NCBI GenBank assembly: GCA_963576565.1
Contig: OY755046.1
Span: 48,726,786-48,790,785 of the forward strand
Reading direction: 5' to 3'
From: Aspidapion aeneum
Lineage: Eukaryota > Arthropoda > Insecta > Coleoptera > Brentidae
Length of the DNA: 64,000 nt
The position numbers and the translations under genes were made by a program. Position 1 is the first letter of the stretch. Each line of letters opens with the position of its first letter. Of the stretch, positions 1-11,744 are shown piece by piece. Under the pieces are notes generated by a model. That model searched no databases. It saw nothing but the letters and a program-made list of their open reading frames with translations, and was not told where the DNA came from.

Positions 1-205
1 ATAGTTTTAGTAATACACTGTGTATTACTTTAAAATATAGTCAGTAAGAGTAATTAGCAACTTTGATGTATCTTAATTTACTAGAAAAGTTGGCAGTCAC
101 TCTAAGATCAGTGCAAATAAATTTTAGAAACGAAAAAATTAATAACAGCTTAAAAATTGTCGGTAACGTAAGGAAACATAGTCAGGAAGATAATTATATC
201 TGGTG

Positions 206-250
206 TAAGCGCGGACCTAGGTCCAAATCTACGGAGGGGGAGGGGCGAGG
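206..250 (+). mobile_element. One end of a hAT-type MITE
   Basis: The sequence begins TAAGCGCGGA followed by a G-rich tract. It matches the left end of the complete element at 23935-24123. The other end is not seen here. Confidence 0.45.
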
Positions 251-284
251 GATGATGAGCTGCCCACAGCAGGTGTACAAATTT

Positions 285-625
285 TTCTATAGGATCCTAC
301 AGGACTACACAGAACTTCCACAGGACTCCACAGGACTATACAGGACTATACAGGACTTCCACAGGACTATACAGGGCTGCCACAGGACTATACAGGACCC
401 TGAGGGTACTGGCGCCTAAGGGGTACCCGACGCATGATTAAGTACTAAGGCCGGCTAAAAAAAACGAGAGTTTAGACGTGATGACATTTTTTTTTTGGCC
501 GCGAATTTTTTTATGGGCGCCTTTTTAGTCACAGGACTATACAGGACCACAAGCAGGACTATACAGGACTATACAGGACTTGTGCAGGACTATACAGGAC
601 ACTACAGGACCAAAAATTTATTAAA
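285..625 (+). repeat. Minisatellite of ACAGGACTAT-type units
   Basis: Two blocks (about 285-400 and 530-620) consist of short units close to ACAGGACTAT or CCACAGGACT. They are separated by about 130 bases of unrelated DNA containing a T run. Open frames through it simply reflect the repeat (YRTIQDY-like) and are not genes. Confidence 0.85.
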
Positions 626-687
626 GTCCTGTAGGACGGTGTACAAATTTGGTTCAGCTGATCACCGCTCCGGGTATAATTATATTA

Positions 688-1692
688 TAGACTGTTGCCA
701 TTCTTTTTTTCTCCGCCCTATTGGTTGCCATTCCAGGACCTGCTTATGTAATCTTTCGTCGTTCATCCGTTGTACATGGCCGTACCATATCAGTTGTCTT
801 TTGGTGATGTCATCCGTTATGCTTCCCTCGATTCCCATTCTTTATTTTATGATCTCTTGTCTTATGTGAGCTGATCTAGATATTCTCATTAATCTTCTTA
901 TTGCATCCATTTCGACACTTTCCATTTTCGTTTTGTATTTTTCTATTACGCAACAAGTATCTATTCCATACAAAAGCGTGCTTTTCACCATTGTTTCATA
1001 TATGTTAAATTTTACATTCTTTTTGATCTCTACTTTACTATTCTTTTTTTCAGTTCTTTACAGTCTGTTCCTGTCTTATCAAATGTGACACCCAAGGATA
1101 CATACTAATTGCATTGAGATATTGTTTGCCCATTGTCTAGTTCTCTCACTGAATTCGTGTCCAATACATAAGTACTGTATCTTGTCCACGTTCACTGTTA
1201 ATCCCCACGTTTGGCACTCTTCTGTTAACTTTCTCATTATATACTCCATGTCTTTTTTATCATTAGCTACAATTACTTGATCGTCAGCAAACTGTAGTGT
1301 GTATATGGTAAATTGGTCATTAAGTTGTATTCCGATGCTGTGCACTTTACGTTTCCAGTTTCTTAGAACTACTGCGATATATACTTTAAAAAAGAGTTGG
1401 AGAGATACAACATCCCTGTCTTAAGCCTTTCGTTACCAGGAATTATTTCGAAAGTCGATATACAATTTTAATTCTAGATTTTGACCCTTTGTATAGTTCT
1501 TTTATCGCTTTTATGTATGTATGATTGATATTAGTTTTCTCTAACACTGTCCATAATTTTTCTACTGGAACGGTATCATATGCTTTTTGTAGGTCCACAA
1601 AGGTAACATGAGCCTCTATATTTCTGGCGCTTCTTTTCTCAATTACTTGTTTAAGATAAAAAACATTATCACTACAAGATATGCCCTTTAGT
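688..1692 (-). mobile_element. RTE-type LINE, family A, copy 1 (decayed)
   Basis: Read on the minus strand, 1079-1345 encodes the reverse transcriptase catalytic block LQFADDQVIVANDKKDMEY. The lower-coordinate part encodes the RTE C-terminal 'YGHVQRMND...GRR' region. DNA similarity to 25190-25880 and 44103-45515 is obvious by eye. Both ends are truncated and there are frame breaks. Confidence 0.8.
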
Positions 1693-1699
1693 AAATAAT

Positions 1700-2005
1700 G
1701 GTGTTAATTTTGGAAGAGCTTGTAGAAGTTTTGGCAAAGAAATGAGCAGTTTTTTTCTGATTTTCGATTTTCTTTATTTTTCTTTTGACGCGTCTGGGCT
1801 GGCTGCAAACTGCAATAATCATAAAAAAGCAGTTACTGCTTTGCACCTGTTGGCATCAGACAGAAATAAACTGCGTGATGCGAGCATAAAATGCGTAGCG
1901 TAACTAAACAACAAGTAAAATTACAATTTTTTTTTATCCTCGATGATTTTCACAATAACAAAGAATGTAATCTTTTTACTAATAACTTTTCTTTACAACT
2001 ACTAA
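1700..2005. other. No recognisable feature
   Basis: A short unique-looking stretch between the LINE copy and an inverted repeat arm. It has no coding signal. Confidence 0.4.
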
Positions 2006-2009
2006 GGTC

Positions 2010-3065
2010 GGCGAATCCCAACGATTATAAACACACAGGATTGCCTATTAGCTCGAATCTTTCAGCGGTAGGCGGCGCCTTGCTTACGTCACTAGTGGAC
2101 CTCTGCTCAGCGCGCTTCATTTAATACACATTGCAATCGTGAGTTTTTCCCGCTTTTTTCTTGCTTATTTGCAAACTGCAACTTCTTATGCTTTAAATCA
2201 ATAGATTAAAAAAATTTTCATATGATTTACATTGTTTGTGTTATGAGTTGGTTTTATCCGACCCAGCGCCTGTTTTCACTCCTTCTCCTGTAACATGTTT
2301 CTGAAAACTTCTATAAAGAGACTAAAAAAACTTAAGAAAAAACTGAAACTAAACTTGAAGAAACTGTCTACAAAATAAACTTTCCAAAAATCAGTTTAAT
2401 AAAAGAAGTACGTTTGCGGCATAATTACCAATTTTCTTCAATGTGATTAATTTAATGAGCAAGGAGTTTCCAAAAATCCAAAAAAAAGTTTATATAAATA
2501 TAATAATATAAAAGCAGTGGCGCACCCAGGAAGAGGTCTTGGGGGGGGGCGAGGCCTCTGAGGGGGGGGGGGGGGCAAAGCCTCATGATGTCGAATTTTA
2601 AGCTATTTTTTGTGTTTTTCATGAAATATGTGGAAAATATGTAAAAAACTCCAAGGCTTGGGGGGGGCCCGACCCCCAAGGTCCCCCCTGGGTACGCCTA
2701 TGATAAAGTATATATATTTATATTTATATTTCTATTTATATTTCTACACTGAAAGAGGGAACACACAGCTTTTATTTCAAAAATAAATTAATGTGCTTTG
2801 TTTATATAAATTCACTTAATTCACATTTCTAAAGGTTTATTTACCTCCTAAATAGTCAACCACACCGTCAAATTAATGAAAAACGCAAAAAAACGGAGAT
2901 AAAAACTTCAAAAGCACCTTAAAATCACAGGAACTCTCAATACAAACAAAGCAACAGGTCCGCTGGTGACGTAAGCAGGCAGTGTTATCTCGCTTGAGCG
3001 ACGCTAACATAGAGTTAAATGGAAATAAGCAATCCTGTGTGTTTATAATCGTTGAGCGAATCGAT
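2010..3065. repeat. Inverted repeat arms about 100 bp long, 0.85 kb apart
   Basis: The left arm (about 2010-2110) and the reverse complement of the right arm (about 2955-3065) share an ACGATTATAAACACACAGGA block and a GCTTACGTCAC(T/C)AG(T/C)GGACC block. The G-rich MITE at 2515-2702 sits between them. It may be a non-autonomous element with eroded ends or an inverted duplication. Confidence 0.6.
2515..2702. mobile_element. G-rich MITE, CAGTGGCG..CCCAGG type
   Basis: The terminal inverted repeats are CAGTGGCGCACCCAGG on the left and the reverse complement of CATAGGCGTACCCAGG on the right. The interior has G runs near one end and C runs near the other. It is related to the elements at 24644-24989 and 16605-16711. 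The target-site duplication is not clear. Confidence 0.65.
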
Positions 3066-3069
3066 CGTC

Positions 3070-3640
3070 ATAAAAAAATCGTCCAAGATCTTAAAGGAAA
3101 TAAGTCAAATTTCAAAAACGGAATTATTAATAACCGGGCAATATCAAAAACGTCATTCATCAAACCAAGACATGAGCAAAATCGTCCGCAGCCAAAAAAG
3201 AATTGGGAATAATCGGGCAAAAACGTTACCGAAGTTTTGTATAAAGTATTTTTTTAAAATGGGACACAATTATAAAGGGAAATATCATAAAAAGAGGCTG
3301 GCTTGTGTGTTGTTCACCTAAAGAAAAGCGGTTCTGATACTGCTATACAATTAAATCGTCCTTTACTGCAATATCTATAGTCTATAGTCCATTTTAAGCA
3401 ACCCGAAAAGAGCGAATTTTGATTTAAAATTTTTTATAGAAAATGTTAATTAAATTATATAAAGATATTATTAAATTTTTGGTTTCATACGCCATTTTTT
3501 TTCCATTTCAATATTTTTCTCTAAATTTTTTCCGAAGAATAGTTTTGTTTTAAATTTTCAATGCGGCGTCGACTCCCAATTATTTAGTAGCTTTTTATAT
3601 TACAAAAAATTTTATGCGTCGCTATTTTTGCACGAAGTAT
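3070..3640. other. No recognisable feature
   Basis: AT-rich DNA. Overlapping open frames around 2982-3321 look like chance. Confidence 0.4.
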
Positions 3641-3644
3641 TAAG

Positions 3645-4040
3645 CCTGGGAATTGCGTTTCTAGACTTTCAAAAAGCTTTTGATAGCATTGAGCACTGAG
3701 CAGTAAAAGCATCTTTAATTACTAGTCGAATACGTCACAGATACAGAGATTTAATAGCCAAAATAGGTATATAGGGAAGCAACAACATCATTCAAAATTC
3801 GCGAAAGAACCACGCCAATCCTTATAAGAAGAGGTGTCAGACAGGATGACACAATATACCCTAAACTATTTAACCAGACTCTAGAAAATGTTTTTAAAAC
3901 TTAAGATTGGGAAGAAGTAGGCATCAAAGTAAACAGACAATACTTGAACCACCTAAGATATGCTGATGATATCGCCTTAATAACAGATAAGAAAGAAGAA
4001 CTGATAAAAATGCTGGAAGAATTAGATACTTGTCCTTTAT
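3645..4040 (+). mobile_element. RTE-type LINE, family C, reverse transcriptase fragment
   Basis: Encodes FLDFQKAFDSIEH (RT motif A), then with breaks LNHLRYADDIALITDKKEE (motif C). The DNA matches the minus-strand copies at 10078-11370 and 35577-36330. Stops and frameshifts interrupt it, and it ends where a mariner fragment begins. Confidence 0.8.
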
Positions 4041-4044
4041 GCAA

Positions 4045-4910
4045 ACTTGCATTGTCTCTCAAGCTCAGCAATGACTTTCGGCAAACAAATGGTGATGTAC
4101 CCATCAGTAGTTACAGTCCCTTGCTGTTCCAGAGGAATTGTTGCTACATGACCTGCTTTTGAGACAAATATTGCGACCATATTTTTGGATACACTTCAAA
4201 AACGGATGACTTTTGTTGGCTTTTCTTCATCTTGGAACATCCAAACAGACGACTGACGTTTATTTTCAGGTTTATATAAGTAAATCCATGATTCATCACC
4301 ATTGACAATGCTGTACACGTTTTTCGAGTTTCCTGCCTCAAAGCGGTCGGGGTTTTTTGACACCAGTTGACCCTAGCTTCTTTCTGTTATTCCGTTAACT
4401 GATGCGGTATCCAGCGGAAAACTATTTCATTTCCCGAATTCTTCAAGCAAATTTTTTTGAATTGAGGTGTTTGAAATCCCTAATGAAGCCTTAATCTCGC
4501 GATATGTCATGCATATTTTGATGTTTCGTGATGAGCATGCAAACAGCATCGATGGGTGACAGCCGTTTTTGATGCACCTGGCCTTGGATCGTCGCTAAGG
4601 CCAATCCGTCCACGCTTGAATTTTTCATACCAACGAGAAACTGTCGACTGATATAATGCTTATATAACAAAAACAGAAATCAACTCGGCAAGACATTCTT
4701 GTTGAGATAATTTCCTTCAAAAGTTGTAAAAAATTATAGCCCAAAAATTTTCTAGGTTTTATTCGATTTTTCGACTAATTTTTTAACTTAAAAAAATCAC
4801 TGAAGCTTTAAAACTATATGTAACATACTAATATTTTAAATTTCGGTTAGGTTAAGATTGAAGTTAAGTTTAAGTAACGAAATTCAATCAGTGTCGCCCT
4901 CTATGTTTCT
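4045..4910 (-). mobile_element. Mariner transposase relic, copy 1
   Basis: On the minus strand the conceptual product has mariner-like segments, including the MNHGFTYINL region that replaces the usual 'ETWIYYY' block. 4340-4900 aligns base by base with the second copy at 33300-33830. The C-terminal third is missing or replaced by the neighbouring RTE piece. Confidence 0.75.
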
Positions 4911-4914
4911 ATAT

Positions 4915-6585
4915 GTCCTGAAATTTTAGAGTAGCGACTTTTAAAATTAGAATAACCATGATTTTTACAATAAGTTAAATGTTTTAAATTTAATTCCTTG
5001 TGTAGGTTAGGTATAGTTAGTTTACAGCTTTTATGCATTTATGACTAATAGCCATGTCTGCAATTAAAAAATTACTACCTAAGTCTAATTCAACTAATTA
5101 CCGGTTGCACAATTTTTTTCTAGATCAAAGCGACCGACTACTTCATTGACTATAAACAAGGACGTACAAGAGGGGAATCAAGGGGGATCAATCCCTGCCA
5201 CGAAATAATCGATAAAATATGTTATTTCTTAGTAGGGAAGGGTAGGTAGGCCAACCAGTCCTGATTTCTCAGGACTGTCCTGATTTTAAGCAAAAGGTCC
5301 TGGGGTTATGACAACACCCTTATCAAGACAGCAAATGTCCTGATTTCCCGAGCATAGAAAAATAAAATGCTTCTCAAATCTGATAAAAGTCCTAAAAAAT
5401 TGACTTTAAAAGAAAAAGTGTAACTTGATTTGTTTGTATAATTTACATTTCTTAGTCCGTTGATTTAGTTTTAAAATATTTAACGTTATCAAATTTTCTA
5501 ATATTGCCACCCCCAATGGAGATAAATACTTCGATTTTTCAAAATACATACCGTGTGTCCACCGATGATGTCATCAAAGTTGTAAAAAAATTATTTTTAG
5601 CATCTTTAAAAGCTTTCCAACGATGTATTACAACACCAATTTATGCTTCATGTAATGACGTAATTAGGGTGGTGGGAAAAGTAACCATGATCGAATGTCT
5701 CCCTACGCTTTTTTGTATTAGTATATTGACAAGCATCGCGAAAATTTCTAACTGGTAATCCGAAGTGAAATATTTTTATGGTATTTGTCAACAAATCCAT
5801 GGACTATATTGTTATAATTTTTAATAAATAGGTAGTTATTAGGAAATAAGTCCCTACTAAATATGTAATGTCTTCAGCAAAATTAAGAAGTTTTTTAAAA
5901 TTGATAATTAAAAAAAACTATTTGATTGTTTATGTTTTAGTTTTTGATAACAATTTGTGGCTGTCTTGATTTTGGATCAAATGTCCTGGCAATTTAAAAC
6001 AAATTTCCTGACAAACATAAATTCAAAGTTGGCAATCCTATTTCCTAGTAATACAAATAAGACAAAAAAACTGCACAATACGCAAACTTTTATTTACATT
6101 TTTGAATCCCCTCCGAAATTTTTTCCAGGGTACGACCCTGACTATAAGGTGTTAACCAGGTGCTACTAGCTGCGTTTTATTTTTCCCGCGGTTTTTTTAC
6201 TATTAATTAATATCAATTTTTTAAATTGCGATTTTTTACAACAAGGTCGTATCAGACTGCGTGGAACCAACCAAGTCTTGCATTGTTTGGTATACCAGGA
6301 GTATTCAAAATAAACAAAAAAACTTTATAGGAATCAAACAGGTTATTGTCTTCCTTCACTAATTTTTAATTAGAAACTTACATCTTCAGGGGATATTACT
6401 AAATTAAATTAGCACAACATTTTAAAAAAATGGGTAAAAGCTTTGCCTAGCTACTAAAAGGGTTAAGTCATAGAAATGTTTTCAAAAATTAAACATTTAT
6501 TCCTAGTCAACGACTCCACTATAATATGGACTATTTCCTAAAATTAAAAAAACTTTATATTTAAAAACGGTTAACATTTCTTTAG
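4915..6585. other. AT-rich spacer with scattered TGTCCTGA motifs
   Basis: No gene or known element recognised. TGTCCTGATTT-like words recur at about 5260-5345 and 5960-6010, suggesting a decayed repeat. Confidence 0.4.
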
Positions 6586-6589
6586 TAAA

Positions 6590-7075
6590 ACCGGACGTCC
6601 CAGGTACGTACTTTTTAGGTCCCTTTAGGTCTCAACGTACCTGAAAAGTCCGTTTTTAAAACGTTCAAAATGAAACGTACTTTTGACGCCTCTTTAGGTC
6701 CACAATATTCCCGTAAGAAGTAGATTTTTTTTAACGTCCCAAAAAGTCTGGACTTTTTAAAATCTACTTTTTAGGTCCCTTAGGGCCTTCCTTTTGCGTA
6801 CCTGAAAAGTACATTTTGAAAACGTCCTGAAAATGACGTTTTTACAATGCACTTTAAAGATCCCTCACATTTTTTATACCAGCATCATCATTATTATCAG
6901 AAAAACATAAATTAAAACTTTTCTACCATACTCAGACTGGAGTGGAGTCAAGTTTTAAGAGGACCCAATACATAACAGCCCAATATGTAAGGGCCCATAC
7001 CAACAACGTTTTTAGAACGTCCCTGAAACGTTTATAAAACGACCCTGAATCGTTTTTAAACATCCCTAAAAGCCA
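6590..7075. repeat. Degenerate repeat cluster rich in ACGTCC / GTACCTGAAAAGT words
   Basis: Words such as GTACCTGAAAAGT, TTTTTAGGTCCCTT and AACGTCC(T/C) recur on both strands. They form a patchwork of imperfect direct and inverted copies 30-120 bases apart. Confidence 0.6.
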
Positions 7076-7231
7076 TTATAAAGCATAAAATAATAATCTT
7101 TTTTTATACTTGGTTCATGAGAAACCGTCCCTAATACTGAAGCTGCATTGCCTCGCTAATATTTTGTTATGAAACTTTTGGTCTTTATTGAGGGAATAAG
7201 GCGACTCGAATCAAAAACAAATTTAAGTGCT

Positions 7232-7450
7232 TCATCCCCACAAGGACCAAAAGTCTACAGCAAAGGGAAGAAATTCAAAGCGGTCTTCTAGCTCTTGATA
7301 TTTGCGATGTTTTATTTGTTTAGCTAAACGTGTAGCCATACCTGATCCTGATTTTTTGGATGTTAATTTGACATATGAATCTGCTAAGGTATGCCTGCAT
7401 GTATCATCCCAAATTAGTTGCTTTCCGTTTCTCCAGGGAAAACATGTCAT
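7232..7450 (-). pseudogene. Retroelement C-terminal fragment (WKNGKQLIWD..KYQEL.DRFEFLPFAV type)
   Basis: The minus-strand frame reads WRNGKQLIWDDTCRHTLADS, then HRKYQELEDRFEFLPFAVDF. I recognise this arrangement from C-terminal regions that follow reverse transcriptase in some animal retroelements, but cannot name the clade. A related fragment lies at 37766-38014. Only about 70 residues are open. Confidence 0.55.
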
Positions 7451-8290
7451 TCCATCGGCTTTTTTCCTTCGCTTTTAATATTAGACGGCTCTACAACAGA
7501 AGAAAATTCTGCTGATTTGAGAGACCGTTTAATAATATTATTAAGTTACCTCTGTCTGGACAACCTAGCCGCACCTTTAGTGCAGCTTAGGCTATGTAAC
7601 TCGTAAATATCGCCGTAAATGCGCGTTAGTACGCTGTCCACACACAAGAATCTCAAGCCTAAGAGCGATGGAAATCTTAAAGGAAGAATCATCTAGTAGA
7701 CTTCCTAGAGAAGCACAAGTTAAGGCATTTAGCCAGGCATTTGATTCATGTGATTGTGGTGCTAGAAGACGTGCTTTATCTTGGTCCCTGAGCTGGTTGT
7801 TATGATGTTATAAAGAAGAACTTGGCAGAGTTAGTATCATATTCTTTTTGTGAATTTATTACAATCAATTTTTGCTTGTTTTCTACTTTTATATTGAAAT
7901 ATTATCAACTATATTGACAATTTACAATAAAAAATCGCAACCAAGTGATATCTAGAAACACTTTAAAATATCACAGGCGAAACTTTTAAAGACTGTTGCC
8001 AGATTCGCCTTCCTAAGCGAGGTCTATAAAATGCTATAAAAAATGCTTTAAGATAAACAAGGATCGTTAAAAGGCAAAAAGTTATTGACTAACCCTCGTA
8101 AAAAGGTAATAAATATTACATGATAGAACACCTGTCAGCTGCCGCACTGATATTAAATACCATATTAGACTTCTCTTTAGTCTTAATTATCTCGGATCAG
8201 TTATGCATACCATATTATATTATCGGCTTACCATATGCAATATAGGTGTGCCTATTGAACACATACTACCAGACAAACAGACGCTTATTA
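7451..8290. other. Probable continuation of retroelement debris, then AT-rich spacer
   Basis: The first 350 bases have near-coding composition that may belong to the same retroelement. The rest has no recognisable content. Confidence 0.3.
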
Positions 8291-8294
8291 ACCT

Positions 8295-9096
8295 GTAGAC
8301 AAGGAAGGAAAGTTGGTGTGGTACACCGACGGATCCAAAATAGATAGTGGGTCAGGAGCAGGAATATATGGCTTAGCCCCTAGATTAAACTGGTTTACAT
8401 CTTTAAGGAAATACGCCACAGTATTCCAAACAGAAATACACGCTATAGAGGTCTGTCTGCGGGAAAATCTGGGAAGAGGATATCTCAACAAGGATATCAC
8501 AATCTTCACAGATAGCCACGCAGCAATTAAAGCTCTAGCGAGTCAACAAACTAACTCTAAGTAAGTCTGGAACTGTCTGCAATCCATATTAACCCTAGCA
8601 AAACACAACAAGGTTACTCTTGCGTGGGTGCCAGGGCACATGGGGGTTCCAGGCAATGAAAAGGCAGATTCACTTGCTAAAAAAGGATCTGAAAAATCAT
8701 TCATAGGGCCAGAACCTGCGTTTGGAATTTCAAAAACCTTGGTAACGGGACTTATAACCGGTCACTGCACACTGAGAAAACATATGTATAGAATGGGAAT
8801 CTACAGAGATAAGCCCATATGCAGACTTTGTGACGAGGACGACGAAACAGCCTCTCACATAATATTTGAGTGCCCAGCACTGACCTTCTGCAGAACAAAA
8901 ATCCTCCTGGACGAAAACCCTTCCAGAGAGGTAGACTGTCAGAGAAAACTAGTAAAGGGGCTGCTGCTCTAAGCGAGGTCGTCAAGCCTCCTAAACTAGG
9001 GAAAACCACCTAGTAGGAAATACAATAAGCTAAATAGCTGCAGTGTCGGGGACTCCCAAAACCTATTCTTGCTGGCGGAAATAATCAATCAATCAG
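8295..9096 (+). mobile_element. LINE 3' end with RNase H and zinc knuckle (I/Jockey group), one in-frame stop
   Basis: One continuous frame from 8313 to 8972, broken only by a TAA at 8562-8564, encodes a ribonuclease H domain. It has VWYTDGSKIDSGSG (first Asp), FQTEIHAIEVC (Glu), FTDSHAAIKAL (second Asp) and WVPGHMGVPGNEKADSLAKK (final His/Asp). A knuckle CRLCDEDDETASHIIFECPA follows. This order is typical of RNase H-bearing I-group LINEs. The 3' UTR ends in a short (TCAA)n tail at about 9080-9096. The reverse transcriptase part is absent, so this is a 5'-truncated insertion. Confidence 0.88.
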
Positions 9097-9381
9097 TTTT
9101 TGCATTGAGTACATTATTTTTAGGTAGTTGTGGAAACGATCCCGTTAAAAAAAATGCAGTTTAAGAGAAGGGAGCTATTTATAGTGTTGAAAAATAAACA
9201 ATTTTTTAAGCTATCGTCATCAGAGTACAGTATATAGTGGATAAATTTGGGGTTAGTGAACTTTCTGAAAACTACGTAAAACAAATACAACTTTTAATAA
9301 AAGTCAACCTGTAGACACATAGTTTGGACATAAAACAAGACCTTACTTTAGTGATTTGAAAAAGGCTAGAAAAAGAATGAA

Positions 9382-10025
9382 ATGAAACAGGATCTAATCT
9401 TAAATACCGGGCAGCGAATTCACTCTTGTGATGAGTATAAATACTTAGGTCTAAAAATTACAGCTGACGGAACACTAGACAAAGCTATAAAAGATCGAAA
9501 CGTACAAGGAAGAAAAGCAATAACTTTATTAAATGGAATAATTTGGGACCAAAGTATATCAAAACATAACAAAAAGCTTATATATAACACCATTATAAAA
9601 AGTATTATTACATACGGCTCAGAAGTATGGCCAATCAAGGATAGAACAGAAAAAATGCTTTCCGCTACGGAGATGGACTATTGGAGAAGAGCAGCAGGGA
9701 AATCAAAAAGAGAAAGAGTTACAAATCAAAGAATAAGAGAAATTATGACAGTAGGTGAACGTACTTTAGTGGATGATATAAGAACAAAACAACTGGTGTG
9801 GTACGGACATGTACAAAGAATGAATGACGAAAGACTACCTAAACAAATACTACAATGGAAACCAACTGGCCGAAGAAAACGAGGACGGCCAAGGAGAAGC
9901 TGGAGAGAAGGAATAGACAGTGAAATAAGAATAAGAGGCCTAGATGATGAATTATGGGCAAACAGAAACGAGTGGAGATTGGGTATCGGAAGACGTAGAA
10001 CGTTGTGAAACCGATAAATATATAT
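9382..10025 (+). mobile_element. RTE-type LINE (family B) 3' end with 208-codon open frame
   Basis: The frame 9382-10008 is open and carries the end of a reverse transcriptase and the RTE C-terminal region. Its landmarks are CDEYKYLGLKITADG, ITYGSEVWPIKDRTEKML, QLVWYGHVQRMNDERLPKQI and GRRKRGRPRRSWREGI. The stop is followed by a short (AT)n tail, the usual RTE ending. It is 5'-truncated and probably a recent insertion because no break is visible. It is not a host gene, although the basic tail could mislead. Confidence 0.85.
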
Positions 10026-10077
10026 ATATAGAAAAAGATACCTAAATGTGTTTACATATAAGAGTCATAGACAATCT

Positions 10078-11370
10078 GTCTATCTATCTATCTATTTAGC
10101 CTTCTTCAATTTATCTTTGGACATAGGCCTCCCCCAATATCTTCCACTCTTCTCTGTCTGTTGCCGTGTTCATCCATCTAGTTCCCGCGTGTTTCTTCCA
10201 ATCTTCCGCGCATCTCATTTGGGATCTTCCCCATATTTTTTTTATTTTCCCAAGGTCTTTCTCTGTCTAATATTACACTATAATTTCGTTTTGAGGTACT
10301 GAGGATATTTTTTAATATGTAGCTTAATTTATCGAATGCTGCTCGGGCCAATCTTACTCATCTCTTGATTTCAGCTGTTTGGTTTTCTTTTTTCACTTTA
10401 ATAATTTGTTCCAGGTATAGATATATTCCTCTACTTGTTCTATTTTCTTTTGGTTTATTCTGACCGTAATATCTCATCTGTGTTTGTTATGATTTTAGTT
10501 TTAGTGTAGTTCATACTCAAGCCTATATTTTTTGCTGCTGTATCCAGTTCTTTTAGCAGTTTTATCAGTTCTTCTTTTTGTGTGTTTTTAAGGCGATATC
10601 ATCAGCATATCTTAGGTGGTTCAAGTATTGTCCGCTTACTTTGCTGCCCATTTTTTCTCAATCTAAGTTTTTAAAAACATCTTCTGGAGCCTGGTTAAAT
10701 AAATTAGGGGATCTTGTGTCACCCTGTCTCACACCTCTTTTTATGCTGATTGGCTTGGTTCATTCGTGGATTTTGATTGATGTTGTTGCTTCGCTATATA
10801 TATTGGCTATTAAGTCTGTATATCTGTGATCTATTCGGCTATTAATTAAAGATGCTTTTACTGCCCAGTGGTCAATGCTATCAAAAGCTTTTTCAAAGTC
10901 TATAAACGCAATATATAGTGGAATATTGTATTTGTTATTAGGATTTTAATGATCAATAATTGTTAGTCTATTCGTGAAAAGCTTATAAATTACATTGAGT
11001 AGTGTTATAGGTCAATAGTTTTTTAGATCTGCTATCCTTATTTCAGGTTGTAGCTCTGAGTTTATATTCTTTATTTTTGTTTGGAGTTTCTTCATGGTTT
11101 CTCGCGATGGTTTCCTTTTTGTTTGGTATAATTCTGTATAGAATGGTTGTGTGATATTTAAAATATCCTCTTAAGCGTTAGTTTCTATGCCGTTCATATC
11201 CTTTATTTTAATTATTACATATCTACCTAGAGTCGGCCTTAGACATTTCATATTTCTGTTATTTTCTATAACTCTCTCAACTTTTATCTCTTGGCTGTTT
11301 CTCTTATTTTCTTTTATCATTTTTCTTAAGGTTTCATATTTTTCCCTCAGTCTCTCTGTATTAGTTATAA
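10078..11370 (-). mobile_element. RTE-type LINE, family C, copy 2 (decayed)
   Basis: The plus strand begins with the (TCTA)n tail of the minus-strand element at 10078-10096. The minus strand then encodes the RTE C-terminus (TDR..WK.L.EAYVQRWI), a reverse transcriptase block (HLRYADDIALK) and part of the linker upstream of the RT. Many stops and frameshifts are present. Confidence 0.78.
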
Positions 11371-11399
11371 TTATTATTGTAACAATGATTTTTATGATA

Positions 11400-11740
11400 A
11401 TATAATAAATAATATTAATAAATAATGTTTATTAAAAAAAATCAAAATAGTTTACATTTTGCTACACTAACTTCAAATCGAATAAACATAAAGAAAAGCC
11501 CCTCCAAATTCGCAAGTTGTGTGTGGAGATGTAAATTTTATGTTTCTTCAATTTGATGAAAAATTAAAAATTAAATATGAACTAAATAATAAAAAGCTTT
11601 CGCAAACTATACTTGTACCTACTACCTAATTAAACTGGTTATTTTTTAAATTTATTATCAAAAGTTATTAAATTACTAATTTTGTGTCTATTTGTTTGTT
11701 GCGTAAACATTTAGCTCACAAATATAGTGTGAGATTTCAA
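11400..11740. other. AT-rich spacer
   Basis: No gene or repeat recognised. Confidence 0.4.
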
Positions 11741-11744
11741 AAAT

